Below, one piece after another: positions 6,115 through 13,874 of a DNA stretch of 13,881 nucleotides; position 1 is the first letter of the stretch, and every line of letters starts with the position of its first letter. The DNA is taken from contig JAFGTI010000084.1 in the NCBI GenBank assembly GCA_016934175.1, forward strand, positions 1-13,881, given 5' to 3'. The DNA is from Acholeplasmataceae bacterium. Lineage in GTDB: Bacteria; Bacillota_I; Bacilli_A; Acholeplasmatales; Acholeplasmataceae. Both the position numbers and the translations under genes were made by a program. Below the pieces are notes generated by a model. That model ran no database searches and was not told the origin of the DNA. It was given only the letters and a program-made list of their open reading frames with translations.

Positions 6115-7926
6115 TTAAAGTGTGATTAGCACACATTCATCGTCTTCTAAAAGTTCTAATTTTTCTTTGTGTAAATCACCATCGAGGATAATCAAATTTT
6201 TATCTCTAAAAATGCCAATAAGCACTTGTTTAGGGCTTGTTTGGTTATAAATAGATTCAATAGCTTGCTTTTTAGAATTAAAAGAAAGTGGAAAATCAGC
6301 TTGAATAAAATCTTTGGCTTTTACAATTAAGATGGCTTGTTTATCAATATGGTTCTCATCAGCTTCAATGGTTAAAAGATCTTCATAAAATGGTGCTGTT
6401 TCTTTGAATAGAGCAAGTTTACTTAGAAGTAGTGAAATAATTTTATTCGAAATAATGGTGTTATTGATGTTAAAACCACGGACGATGATATCGTTTTTAG
6501 GATTTAACAATTCTACAATAATTTCCACATTTGGATTTTTAATGTGACCTTCTAAATAAATGAGTGTGTTAATAATATTCGCATCGAGTGCATCAAAATC
6601 AACATTTTCATCACTTAATAGTAGTATTTTTGCAGGATGTGATGTTTCATTCAGTTTCGTTACAAATTCAGGGATTTCATGAGCTTCCACATAACTTGAT
6701 TTGAATTTGCTCTTATAAATGCTTTCAAATTGTTTTAAAGAATCTAAGATAAAGGATAATTTGTTATTTGTGCCGATAATATATGTGTCAAAATCAGTCG
6801 TTGATTTAACCTTTTTAAGTTTTAGATTTACAGGTTCAAAGGAATGAAAACTTTTTGAATTTTTAATGTTATCATTTGGTGACAAGACGTATGTAGCATG
6901 TTTATCATAAGCGACCGGTATTGCTTGATTATGGTTTTTTAATACAGATTCGAAATCTGGGTTAGGAACCATATAGATTTCAGAACCTTTAAAAGAGAAT
7001 AAGCTTAGATAGACATCTTCAATTTTACTTTCGATTAATGTTTGGGCAATAATTTGACCGAGTCTACGATCAAACACAATCGGCATAATTTCATGTTCTT
7101 TTAAAGATTTTACTACTCTACTTAAAGTGAGTATTTTTTCTTTGGTTTCCATCTTTTTAATTTCAACAACAATTGGAGGTTCTAGATCAAACTCAATTTC
7201 TCCCAAAGACAAAATATTTTTAATGACGTTTAAATCACTTTTCGTCATGGTTTCATCGATTTGTTCATGATGATCCGGATTCATAATCAATATAGCTCTT
7301 GCATGTTCAATAGTGATATCATCAAGATTCGATCGAAGAAGCGGATCTCCTTGTTTTACTAAAACATTCATTTTTACAAGCTTATGTTTTTGAGCTGAAC
7401 GATTGATGGCATTAATAATTTGTGTTTCTGCATAACTTTTATCAATTTGAGCTAAAATCATGACGGTAACATCGCTTGATTCAACAAATAATAAATCAGA
7501 AACAAGCTCAGGGACCTTTGAATTCCAGTTTAATATAACAATATGGTTTTCCATATAAACTTTACCAGAACCTGATTTTTTATTTCCTACGTAGTCTTTA
7601 ATCGCATTTGTCGTTAAAGCGATAATGACGCCAGTAAATAAAACCATACCAATAACCAAAACTACCACAGCAAGTATTAGTGTTTGAGGATTCTCAATTT
7701 GTAAAATAGCATTTGGGGTTAACATCCATTTCACACTACCATTAGCGAGTGCATCAATAAATGAAGTATAGCTATCATCAATCATTGTTGCTATAAAAGC
7801 TGCGATAAGCAAAATGATAATATTAATGAGCAACATGAGTAGAATCACATAAACCTGTGGACGTTTATAGGTTTTAATGCTAATTAAACTCTTTGTTCTC
7901 GCGATTGTGGTCTTAAATCGATTCAT
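6115..7926 (-). CDS. Castor/Pollux-type ion channel with cytosolic RCK-like domains
   Basis: A 603-residue membrane protein. Two hydrophobic helices are visible (about 25-48 and 82-107), bracketing a loop in the pore position, then GSGKV and HIVILNWNSKVPELV (about 128-142), the Rossmann-like start of the cytosolic region in CASTOR/POLLUX/DMI1 proteins. The tract GDPLLRSNLDDITIEHARAI matches the same family. A second, more divergent RCK-like unit seems to fill the C-terminal half. Plant members are nuclear-envelope cation channels; bacterial ones are little studied, and ion and ligand here are unknown. The pore loop shows no GYG filter. The ATG at 7926 follows GAGGAGG by 5 nt; an ATG 33 bases upstream would precede that site. 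It is divergent from the AI-2E/ABC operon. Confidence 0.8.
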   Translation of the reverse strand: MNRFKTTIARTKSLISIKTYKRPQVYVILLMLLINIIILLIAAFIATMIDDSYTSFIDALANGSVKWMLTPNAILQIENPQTLILAVVVLVIGMVLFTGVIIALTTNAIKDYVGNKKSGSGKVYMENHIVILNWNSKVPELVSDLLFVESSDVTVMILAQIDKSYAETQIINAINRSAQKHKLVKMNVLVKQGDPLLRSNLDDITIEHARAILIMNPDHHEQIDETMTKSDLNVIKNILSLGEIEFDLEPPIVVEIKKMETKEKILTLSRVVKSLKEHEIMPIVFDRRLGQIIAQTLIESKIEDVYLSLFSFKGSEIYMVPNPDFESVLKNHNQAIPVAYDKHATYVLSPNDNIKNSKSFHSFEPVNLKLKKVKSTTDFDTYIIGTNNKLSFILDSLKQFESIYKSKFKSSYVEAHEIPEFVTKLNETSHPAKILLLSDENVDFDALDANIINTLIYLEGHIKNPNVEIIVELLNPKNDIIVRGFNINNTIISNKIISLLLSKLALFKETAPFYEDLLTIEADENHIDKQAILIVKAKDFIQADFPLSFNSKKQAIESIYNQTSPKQVLIGIFRDKNLIILDGDLHKEKLELLEDDECVLITL

Positions 7927-8007
7927 AAAATCCTCCTCAAGTATATATAAAAAGAACACTTTTTAGATGATAAAGATGATCTAAGCTGCCTATGTATTAC
8001 TAATTTT

Positions 8008-8080
8008 ATTTATATTATATAATGAAAATATAAATTAAATGTCTTTTTAAACACATTTTCCTGGATTTTATCATTCAGGA
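8008..8080. repeat. two inverted repeats in the divergent intergenic region
   Basis: In the gap between the channel gene and the AI-2E gene, ATTTATATT (8008-8016) is the exact complement of AATATAAAT (8027-8035). TCCTGGAT (8059-8066) pairs with ATTCAGGA (8073-8080) with one G-U around a 6-base loop. The second lies directly before the -35 region of the AI-2E promoter, where an operator could sit. The first is pure A/T and could be chance. Confidence 0.4.
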
Positions 8081-8082
8081 TT

Positions 8083-8111
8083 TATACGATTATAGTAATT
8101 TGCGTTATAAT
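8083..8111 (+). promoter_or_regulatory. promoter of the AI-2E/ABC operon
   Basis: A perfect TATAAT (8106-8111) lies about 28 bases before the start codon, with a weak -35 match TATACG (8083-8088) at 17-base spacing. The -10 is convincing, the -35 is not. Confidence 0.5.
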
Positions 8112-8139
8112 GAAGAAAAGAAAACTATAAGAGGTGACT

Positions 8140-9351
8140 ATGAATAAAAATTTATTTTCCAAAGAAAAATTACAGACATTTTTATTGATTGTATCGATTA
8201 TCACAGTTTCTTTAGTGGGTTTATACGTACTGAACTTATTAGCTGCAAATATTATTTCTGGGATTGGTGCTGCAGCAAGATCGGTTTTAATTCCTTTTTT
8301 CTTAGCTTTTTTCCTGAGCTTTATTATAGGACCACTTTCTCATCTCATTCATAATACCTTAAAAATTCCTAAACGAACGAGTATTGTTTTAGCGATATTC
8401 ATTGGATTTATTGCATTAGGTGGCATGTTTTTCTTGATTGCATCTTTCTTTGTTTCACAAATCTTAAGTATTTTCCAAGCTTTACTAGTTTATTTTGAAG
8501 GATCTCATCAAGAAGCATTTATTATCGAATTAATTCAAGTGATTCAAGCTTATTTCCAAGATACACATGTGACTGAGATTTGGGAACAAATTTCAAGTGA
8601 AGGTGTCACGATTGAAAAGTTGATGAGCTATGTCGGAAATGTGTTTGTATTTATATCTGGCACGGCTTCTAATTTATTTGAAGCTATTTTCTCAATCGTA
8701 TTGACTCCCGTATTTTTATATTACCTGATTAAAGAAAAGTCACTTGTTTTTAAAAGCATTCTTAAAATATTCCCTCAATCTATAAGAACACATGTGACTG
8801 AATTAGGAATCAGAAGTGAGACTGTGATTGGACAATATTTTCGAGGTCAAGGATTATTAATGCTGATTACAGCATTGTATTTTGGTATTTCTTTATCAAT
8901 TTTATCGCTTTTTGTACCAGGATTTATCCTTGGATTTGCCATTGCATTTGGCCTTATTAGTGGAATCATGACCATTATTCCATATATTGGAGCATGGATT
9001 AGTTTAGCAGTTCCTCTCATTTTTCTTTTCACTAAACATTTAGAATTACAAGTGACACAAGAAGGTGAAATGATCTTTATTATTGCAATCATCGTAGTCT
9101 TGATGATTTATTTAGTTGAACAACTTTTAGAAGGTAGTGTCATTCAACCTTATGTAATGAATAAACAAGTTCATATTCATCCGCTTGTTGTTATTTCAAG
9201 TTTAATCTTTTTTGGTGGTATTTTTGGATTTATCGGTGTATTACTCGCTGTTCCACTAGCGGGCTTACTTCGAGCATTATTTCAATATGTTGGCGAATTA
9301 AATGAAAGAAAAGAAAAACCGGCTAAAAAACTACCAAACCCAATCGAATAG
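8140..9351 (+). CDS. AI-2E/PerM (YdiK-like) family membrane transporter
   Basis: A 403-residue polytopic membrane protein with the typical plan of the family: hydrophobic helices at the N-terminus (about 12-38, 46-66, 80-105), a long amphipathic stretch in the middle (about 105-165), and a conserved C-terminal helical core. Signature segments are QYFRGQ (about 233-238), IPYIGAW (about 280-286), EGSVIQPYVM (about 331-340) and the Gly-rich helix FFGGIFGFIGVLLAVPLAG. Members include proposed exporters of the signal AI-2 and sodium/proton antiporters; which applies cannot be told here. The start is the ATG at 8140, 5 nt after AAGAGG; a GTG two codons earlier overlaps that site. It leads an operon, with the ABC ATPase starting 10 bases after its TAG stop. 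Confidence 0.85.
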   Translation: MNKNLFSKEKLQTFLLIVSIITVSLVGLYVLNLLAANIISGIGAAARSVLIPFFLAFFLSFIIGPLSHLIHNTLKIPKRTSIVLAIFIGFIALGGMFFLIASFFVSQILSIFQALLVYFEGSHQEAFIIELIQVIQAYFQDTHVTEIWEQISSEGVTIEKLMSYVGNVFVFISGTASNLFEAIFSIVLTPVFLYYLIKEKSLVFKSILKIFPQSIRTHVTELGIRSETVIGQYFRGQGLLMLITALYFGISLSILSLFVPGFILGFAIAFGLISGIMTIIPYIGAWISLAVPLIFLFTKHLELQVTQEGEMIFIIAIIVVLMIYLVEQLLEGSVIQPYVMNKQVHIHPLVVISSLIFFGGIFGFIGVLLAVPLAGLLRALFQYVGELNERKEKPAKKLPNPIE

Positions 9352-9361
9352 AGGTGTAGAA

Positions 9362-10075
9362 ATGCTAGAAATCAAAAATGTATCTAAAAGTTACGATGGG
9401 ATTAAAAAAGCATGTGATGGCATTAATTTAACCATTGAATCAGGCGATATTTACGGCTTTGTTGGTCACAATGGTGCAGGGAAAACAACATTATTGAAAA
9501 GCATTGCAGGTATTATTTCATTTGATGAAGGTGAGATATTAGTGGATCATAAATCCATTAAAACCGAACCTCTAGAAGTTAAAAAGATTATTGCGTATAT
9601 CCCAGATAATCCAGATATCTATGAAACACTTACGGGTATTCAATATCTTCAGCTAATCGCAAACGTCTTTGGCATTGATCAACATGAAAGATCAAGAAAA
9701 ATTGATGAATATGCGACACTTTTTGAATTAACACAAGTTTTGCAACAGCCAATTTCATCCTATTCACATGGAATGAAACAAAAACTTGTAATTATCAGTG
9801 CACTTATTCATCGTCCTAAGCTAATGTTGCTTGATGAACCTTTTGTTGGTCTTGATCCAAAAGCTAGTTTTCAGTTAAAAGAAATTTTTAAATCAATGTG
9901 CCAAGAAGGAACTTCCATTTTCTTTTCAACTCATGTTTTAGAAGTTGTTGAAAAATTATGTAATAAAGTTGCAATTATTAAACAAGGAAAAATTGTTGCT
10001 CAAGGAAATACTCAAGAGATTATCATGAATCAATCACTAGAAGATATTTTTATGGAGATTGCGAGTGAAGCATAA
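9362..10075 (+). CDS. ABC transporter ATP-binding protein
   Basis: A 237-residue nucleotide-binding subunit with all ABC motifs: Walker A GHNGAGKT (35-42), the signature as SHGMKQ (135-140, an SxG variant), Walker B LMLLDEP (154-160) with catalytic Glu159, the D-loop GLD (163-165) and switch His191 in STHVLE. The glutamine of the Q-loop is replaced in YIPDNPDIY (79-87), as is common in ABC-2 type exporters. The ATG at 9362 follows GAGG by 7 nt; an in-frame ATG at 9302 inside the upstream gene would add a basic tail absent from the family, so I reject it. The permease begins at the stop codon (TAATG), so the pair is translated together as an exporter of unknown substrate. Confidence 0.93.
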   Translation: MLEIKNVSKSYDGIKKACDGINLTIESGDIYGFVGHNGAGKTTLLKSIAGIISFDEGEILVDHKSIKTEPLEVKKIIAYIPDNPDIYETLTGIQYLQLIANVFGIDQHERSRKIDEYATLFELTQVLQQPISSYSHGMKQKLVIISALIHRPKLMLLDEPFVGLDPKASFQLKEIFKSMCQEGTSIFFSTHVLEVVEKLCNKVAIIKQGKIVAQGNTQEIIMNQSLEDIFMEIASEA

Positions 10076-11676
10076 TGACTAAAGAACTTATTCGATTATT
10101 TTTTCGTGAAAATTTTTCGTTTCGTCGTTTTTTAGGATTTGATTATAAAAAAGAGAAAGCCAAATCCATACTAATCATGGCTGCCATCATTTATGCATTT
10201 GTTGCATTTGGTGGTTCTTTTGGATATATGTTTTTCGATTTGGGTAAGATTTTAAGTGAAATCAATCAGACACATATTATTTTAAGTTTTATCACTGTTT
10301 ATGCGATTGGAATGGCGACGATGTTTGTTTTATTTAGAGCAGATGGCATGCTATTTCATACGAAGGATTATGAAATATTAGCACCACTTCCTATTTCTTC
10401 AAAATCAATACTATTTTCAAAACTCGCAGTTTTATATGTAATGACAACAGCATTTTCAGTATTGATTTCTCTACCGATGGCATTTGGATATTTTTATTGG
10501 TACGGATTTACTGTGTTAGGTTTTTTATTTTATCTGTTAGGGTTACTATTTATCCCCTTAGTTCCAATGGTTTTTATGTCTTTCATTTCACTGATGATTG
10601 TAAGTATATCTAAACGATTTAGAGCCAGTAAAATAGTGAGTATCATATTACTATTTGCATTCTTTATTGGCATATTTGCAATGAGCTTTTCAATGAGTGA
10701 CGTTGAACAAAATCCGTTAACTGGTCAAATTGACTTACTCTCTGGTATTTCCAAATATTATTTACCAATCAAGTGGTACATGAATGCTGTTCATGAGTAT
10801 CAAATCCTCGATTTTGTATTTCTGGTTTTATCACATGTCGTAATTTTTGGATTATATTTCTTCTTTATCGGTCCACTTGTTCATAAGACAAATCAAAATC
10901 AAACAAAGATGCGTGCTTATAAAAATAGAAAAGCTTTAAATTATGAATCACAATCAATTTACCAAACATTAATTAATAAAGAATTTAGAAAATTTTTCGG
11001 TGTTACTATATATGCTGTCAATTCAGGTTTAGGTCCGGTAGTCTTAATTGTTTTATCGATCGCTAGTCTGTTTTATCAAGATAAGATTGCTGGAACTTTA
11101 ACTCAAATTGTTGGCGTTGGCCTTGATATTGAAGTGATGTTACTATTGATTATGGGCTTTTGTATTTCGATGACTTATACGCCAGCTATCAGTTTATCAC
11201 TTGAAGGTAAAAACTTTTGGATTGTTAAAAGTTTACCAATTAAAGCTGAAACACTGATGATGTCAAAAGTATTATTTAACTTGATTTTGATTGTTCCGAT
11301 TGCAATCATCAGTCTCTTCATGCTTGGATTTGTGTTAAATCTAAATGGCTGGTCAATTATACTTATGCTTTTATTGATTTTAAGTTTTGCAAGTTTGATG
11401 TCATTTCTAGATGCAATTTTTAATTTATACATTCCTAAATTTAATTTTAAGAACGACGTAGAAGTTGTTAAACAGAGTGCGTCAGCGATGCTTGGAATTT
11501 TTGGTGGATTTGCCACATTAGCAATGAATGGATTAATCTATTATCTGTTGCAAAAAGTATTGGAGTTAAATCTTATTCTCATCATATTGGTCATCATCAA
11601 TGCTTCGTTTGCATTCTTAAGTTATTTTTGGATGCTTAAAATTAGTCCAAAATTAATTTTAAAAATGCAAGCTTAA
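10075..11676 (+). CDS. large ABC-2 type exporter permease (putative ABC exporter family)
   Basis: A 533-residue membrane protein with about 12 hydrophobic helices, forming the membrane part of the transporter with the ATPase encoded just before it; start and stop share one base. It appears to be an internal duplication: FHTKDYEILAPLPISSKSI and following (94-117) lines up with LEGKNFWIVKSLPIKAETL and following (376-399), each after a group of helices. These two cytosolic elements, with the charged phrase before SLPI/PLPI, fit the putative ABC-exporter permeases of Firmicutes (PF16949-like, from memory). A central cytosolic linker lies near 270-305. It has no periplasmic or lipoprotein component nearby, so export rather than uptake is likely. 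The substrate is unknown. Confidence 0.85.
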   Translation: MTKELIRLFFRENFSFRRFLGFDYKKEKAKSILIMAAIIYAFVAFGGSFGYMFFDLGKILSEINQTHIILSFITVYAIGMATMFVLFRADGMLFHTKDYEILAPLPISSKSILFSKLAVLYVMTTAFSVLISLPMAFGYFYWYGFTVLGFLFYLLGLLFIPLVPMVFMSFISLMIVSISKRFRASKIVSIILLFAFFIGIFAMSFSMSDVEQNPLTGQIDLLSGISKYYLPIKWYMNAVHEYQILDFVFLVLSHVVIFGLYFFFIGPLVHKTNQNQTKMRAYKNRKALNYESQSIYQTLINKEFRKFFGVTIYAVNSGLGPVVLIVLSIASLFYQDKIAGTLTQIVGVGLDIEVMLLLIMGFCISMTYTPAISLSLEGKNFWIVKSLPIKAETLMMSKVLFNLILIVPIAIISLFMLGFVLNLNGWSIILMLLLILSFASLMSFLDAIFNLYIPKFNFKNDVEVVKQSASAMLGIFGGFATLAMNGLIYYLLQKVLELNLILIILVIINASFAFLSYFWMLKISPKLILKMQA

Positions 11677-11695
11677 ATAAATTAATCAATCAACT

Positions 11696-11727
11696 AAAAA
11701 AACACGGGAGCGTTTGCTCTCGTGTTT
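11696..11727 (-). terminator. bidirectional terminator between the ABC operon and guaC
   Basis: A 12-bp stem (11700-11711 with 11716-11727, one G-U pair) around a 4-base loop. On the minus strand seven U residues follow, making it a strong guaC terminator, and the TAA stop of guaC enters the stem. On the plus strand the tail is T-rich but broken (TTTAATGTTTTT), still adequate for the ABC operon. Confidence 0.92.
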
Positions 11728-12814
11728 AATGTTTTTGATTCACAAAAATATCGTTATATTGTCGATGCACCTTAATAAATGTGGTACATTTTGCTAATTG
11801 TTTTAAGGTTGGAGCACCAACATAAGTACACGTTGATCGAATACCACCTAGGATATCTTTAATCGTGACATCAACCTTCCCACGATAAGGAATTTTAACA
11901 GTTCGACCTTCACTGCTACGATATTCAGCAACTTCGCCGTGATGTTTAATCATAGCCGTAGAAGAACTCATGCCATAAAATTCGACAAATTTTAATTCCT
12001 CATAAATTGGTTGTTGAGTTTCTTGATTTCTTTGAAGCGTATTATGATACTCGGTAATAATCGATCCACCACCTTCATCATGTCCTGCGAACATACCACC
12101 TAACATAACAAAATCAGCGCCAGCACCAAATGCTTTTGCGACATCACCAGGACATGTACAACCACCATCACTAATGATGTGTGCACCAAGTCCATGTGCT
12201 GCATCAGCACATTCAATAATGGCACTTAACTGTGGATATCCAACACCTGTCTGAATGCGTGTTGTACATACAGATCCAGGTCCAATACCAACCTTTACAA
12301 TGTCTGCACCACGCAAGATAAGCTCTTGAGTCATATCTGCTGTGACAACATTGCCTGCGATAATTGTATGTTTTGGATATTGTTTTCTCACCATGGATAC
12401 AAATGTACCAAAAGCTTCAGAATAACCATTGGCAACATCAATACAAATAAATTGAATTGATGGATGATTTTTTAAAGTTTCTTGAAGTTTAATTAAATCA
12501 ACTTTTGAGGTACCAGTACTGACTGCAAAAAAGTTGGGATTTAACTTTTTCATGTAGGGTTTCAAATGTTCAGATTGATAATTTTTGACTAAGCAAGTGA
12601 ATAAATTGGATTTTTGAAGTTCTAAAGCCATGTTAATGGTTCCAACCCCATCCATATTTGATGCCATAATGGGAATACCCTTCCATTCTTGGCCACTATG
12701 CTTAAAATGATAAGTTCGGTTTAAATCAACTTCTTTACGACTAGAAAGTTTAGATCTTTTTGGGCGAATCAATACATCACTAAAATCGAGCTTTTCATCA
12801 AATTCGATACGCAT
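11726..12814 (-). CDS. guaC: GMP reductase (E. coli/eukaryotic type)
   Basis: A 362-residue TIM-barrel enzyme that reduces GMP to IMP with NADPH, releasing ammonia, in purine salvage. The active-site loop GIGPGSVCTTR places the catalytic cysteine at 183, with Thr185 after it; the phosphate-binding segments SDGG (215-218) and MLGGMFAG (237-244) and the FYGMSS motif (279-284) follow. There is no CBS domain, and the text follows E. coli GuaC closely (CIDVANGYSEAF, ECADAAHGLG), not the shorter Bacillus/Staphylococcus reductase. Compared with E. coli (347 residues) there is an insertion near 255-272, rich in Asn and Gln. The ATG at 12814 has TAGGAGG 8 nt upstream. It is monocistronic, with a strong terminator, and I saw no riboswitch or clear promoter. 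Confidence 0.95.
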   Translation of the reverse strand: MRIEFDEKLDFSDVLIRPKRSKLSSRKEVDLNRTYHFKHSGQEWKGIPIMASNMDGVGTINMALELQKSNLFTCLVKNYQSEHLKPYMKKLNPNFFAVSTGTSKVDLIKLQETLKNHPSIQFICIDVANGYSEAFGTFVSMVRKQYPKHTIIAGNVVTADMTQELILRGADIVKVGIGPGSVCTTRIQTGVGYPQLSAIIECADAAHGLGAHIISDGGCTCPGDVAKAFGAGADFVMLGGMFAGHDEGGGSIITEYHNTLQRNQETQQPIYEELKFVEFYGMSSSTAMIKHHGEVAEYRSSEGRTVKIPYRGKVDVTIKDILGGIRSTCTYVGAPTLKQLAKCTTFIKVHRQYNDIFVNQKH

Positions 12815-12923
12815 TCTGATATCCTCCTAATTTATTTGACATGAATAGTATAATATAAAACTTTGATTATTGATATGGTTTTTCATAAACTCAATTTCAA
12901 TTAAGTAATTCGCATATAAGGCA

Positions 12924-12952
12924 TTGTAATTAAAAAAAAATTCCATTATACT
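12924..12952 (+). promoter_or_regulatory. promoter of the lipoprotein gene
   Basis: TTGTAA (12924-12929) and TATACT (12947-12952) are 17 bases apart, with an A-run in the spacer. Transcription would start near 12959, giving a leader of about 70 nt. A near-repeat, CAATTAAGTAA (12898-12908) and CAAATTAAGTAA (12958-12969), brackets the promoter and might bind a regulator. Confidence 0.6.
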
Positions 12953-13029
12953 TAAATCAAATTAAGTAAAATGTTTCGTTTAGGATATTGCACATCAATA
13001 AATGTTTTCTCTTAAAAAAGGAGTTACAC

Positions 13030-13872
13030 ATGAAAAAACTTTTTCTATTGATTTTACTTGTCATACCGTTAAGCAGTTGTCAACCAAAAATTCATGAAGT
13101 CACCTTTCAAACTGGCTTTGAAAATTCCATTGATTCAGTCTTGGTTGAAAATGGGAATATCCTAGAATTGCCTGAAATTACAAGAGAGGGATATCAATTT
13201 TTAGGATGGTTTGTCTCATTAAGTAGTGATAGTGCACTCTATAATGAAACTGAACCTGTGACACAATCTTTTGTCTTATATGCAAAATGGCGTCTCAATA
13301 GTTATACAATTTTCTATGATAGTAGAGGCGGTACTTTGATTCCTAATCAAACTGCTCTCTATGGAGAATCAATTTCAAAACCAATTGATCCCATAAAAAA
13401 TGGTTGTGAATTTTTAGGATGGAGCTTAGAAGAAGATTCAAATGAAATTTATCAATTTGTTAAAATGCCAGGATATAATCTAACGTTATATGCAGTGTGG
13501 GACGAAGTTAATTATACAGGATCATCTCCAAGTGATGCGATCGTTGTTACTTTAGATACATTATATGAAGTTTTTTTAGATTTAAATCAATCCATAATTT
13601 TCCGTTTTCAACCGACAACAAATGGCACTTATGTACTAGAATCTTATGGAGAATTTGATACATATGTCAGAGTATTTCAATTGTCACTCCCACATGGAGA
13701 TATAATTACTTGGGATGACGTGTTTCAAATTGAAGCTGAAGATGATTTTGGAGAAAACCAAAACTTTAAACTTTCAATGGTCTTAAACCAAGATAATGTC
13801 TATTTTATTCAAGTTGAAATGTTTTTCCAAGATATTGACTCTGGAACAATCCAGTTTAAAATCTATCAATAA
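13030..13872 (+). CDS. lipoprotein with two InlB-type B-repeats and a PPC-like C-terminal domain
   Basis: A 280-residue surface lipoprotein. A short signal peptide with two lysines and a hydrophobic core ends in the lipobox LSSC, so Cys17 would be lipidated and anchored in the outer leaflet. Two Listeria-Bacteroides (InlB B-type) repeats follow at about 22-87 and 91-157, each with the GY/GC..FLGW core and an LYAxW end. The rest (161-280) reads as a beta-sandwich: SYGEFDTYVRVF, then the acidic EAEDDFGENQNFKLS and YFIQVEMF, which resembles bacterial pre-peptidase C-terminal (PPC) domains that bind calcium or ligands. No enzyme domain is visible, so adhesion or scaffolding is inferred. The ATG at 13030 has AAAGGAG 6 nt upstream; upstream in-frame codons precede that site. 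Confidence 0.88.
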   Translation: MKKLFLLILLVIPLSSCQPKIHEVTFQTGFENSIDSVLVENGNILELPEITREGYQFLGWFVSLSSDSALYNETEPVTQSFVLYAKWRLNSYTIFYDSRGGTLIPNQTALYGESISKPIDPIKNGCEFLGWSLEEDSNEIYQFVKMPGYNLTLYAVWDEVNYTGSSPSDAIVVTLDTLYEVFLDLNQSIIFRFQPTTNGTYVLESYGEFDTYVRVFQLSLPHGDIITWDDVFQIEAEDDFGENQNFKLSMVLNQDNVYFIQVEMFFQDIDSGTIQFKIYQ

Positions 13873-13874
13873 AT

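Noticed and set aside
8847..9092. Minus-strand frame inside the AI-2E gene
   Set aside because: Shadow of the real plus-strand gene.
9302..9361. N-terminal extension of the ABC ATPase starting inside the AI-2E gene
   Set aside because: The extra 20 residues are unlike the family, and a ribosome binding site marks the ATG at 9362.
11175..11516. Minus-strand frame of 113 codons inside the ABC permease gene
   Set aside because: Shadow of the real plus-strand gene; no start signals.
12836..12854. TTGACA and TATAAT on the plus strand upstream of guaC
   Set aside because: The hexamers are only 7 bases apart, far from the 16-18 needed, so they do not form a promoter despite perfect sequences.
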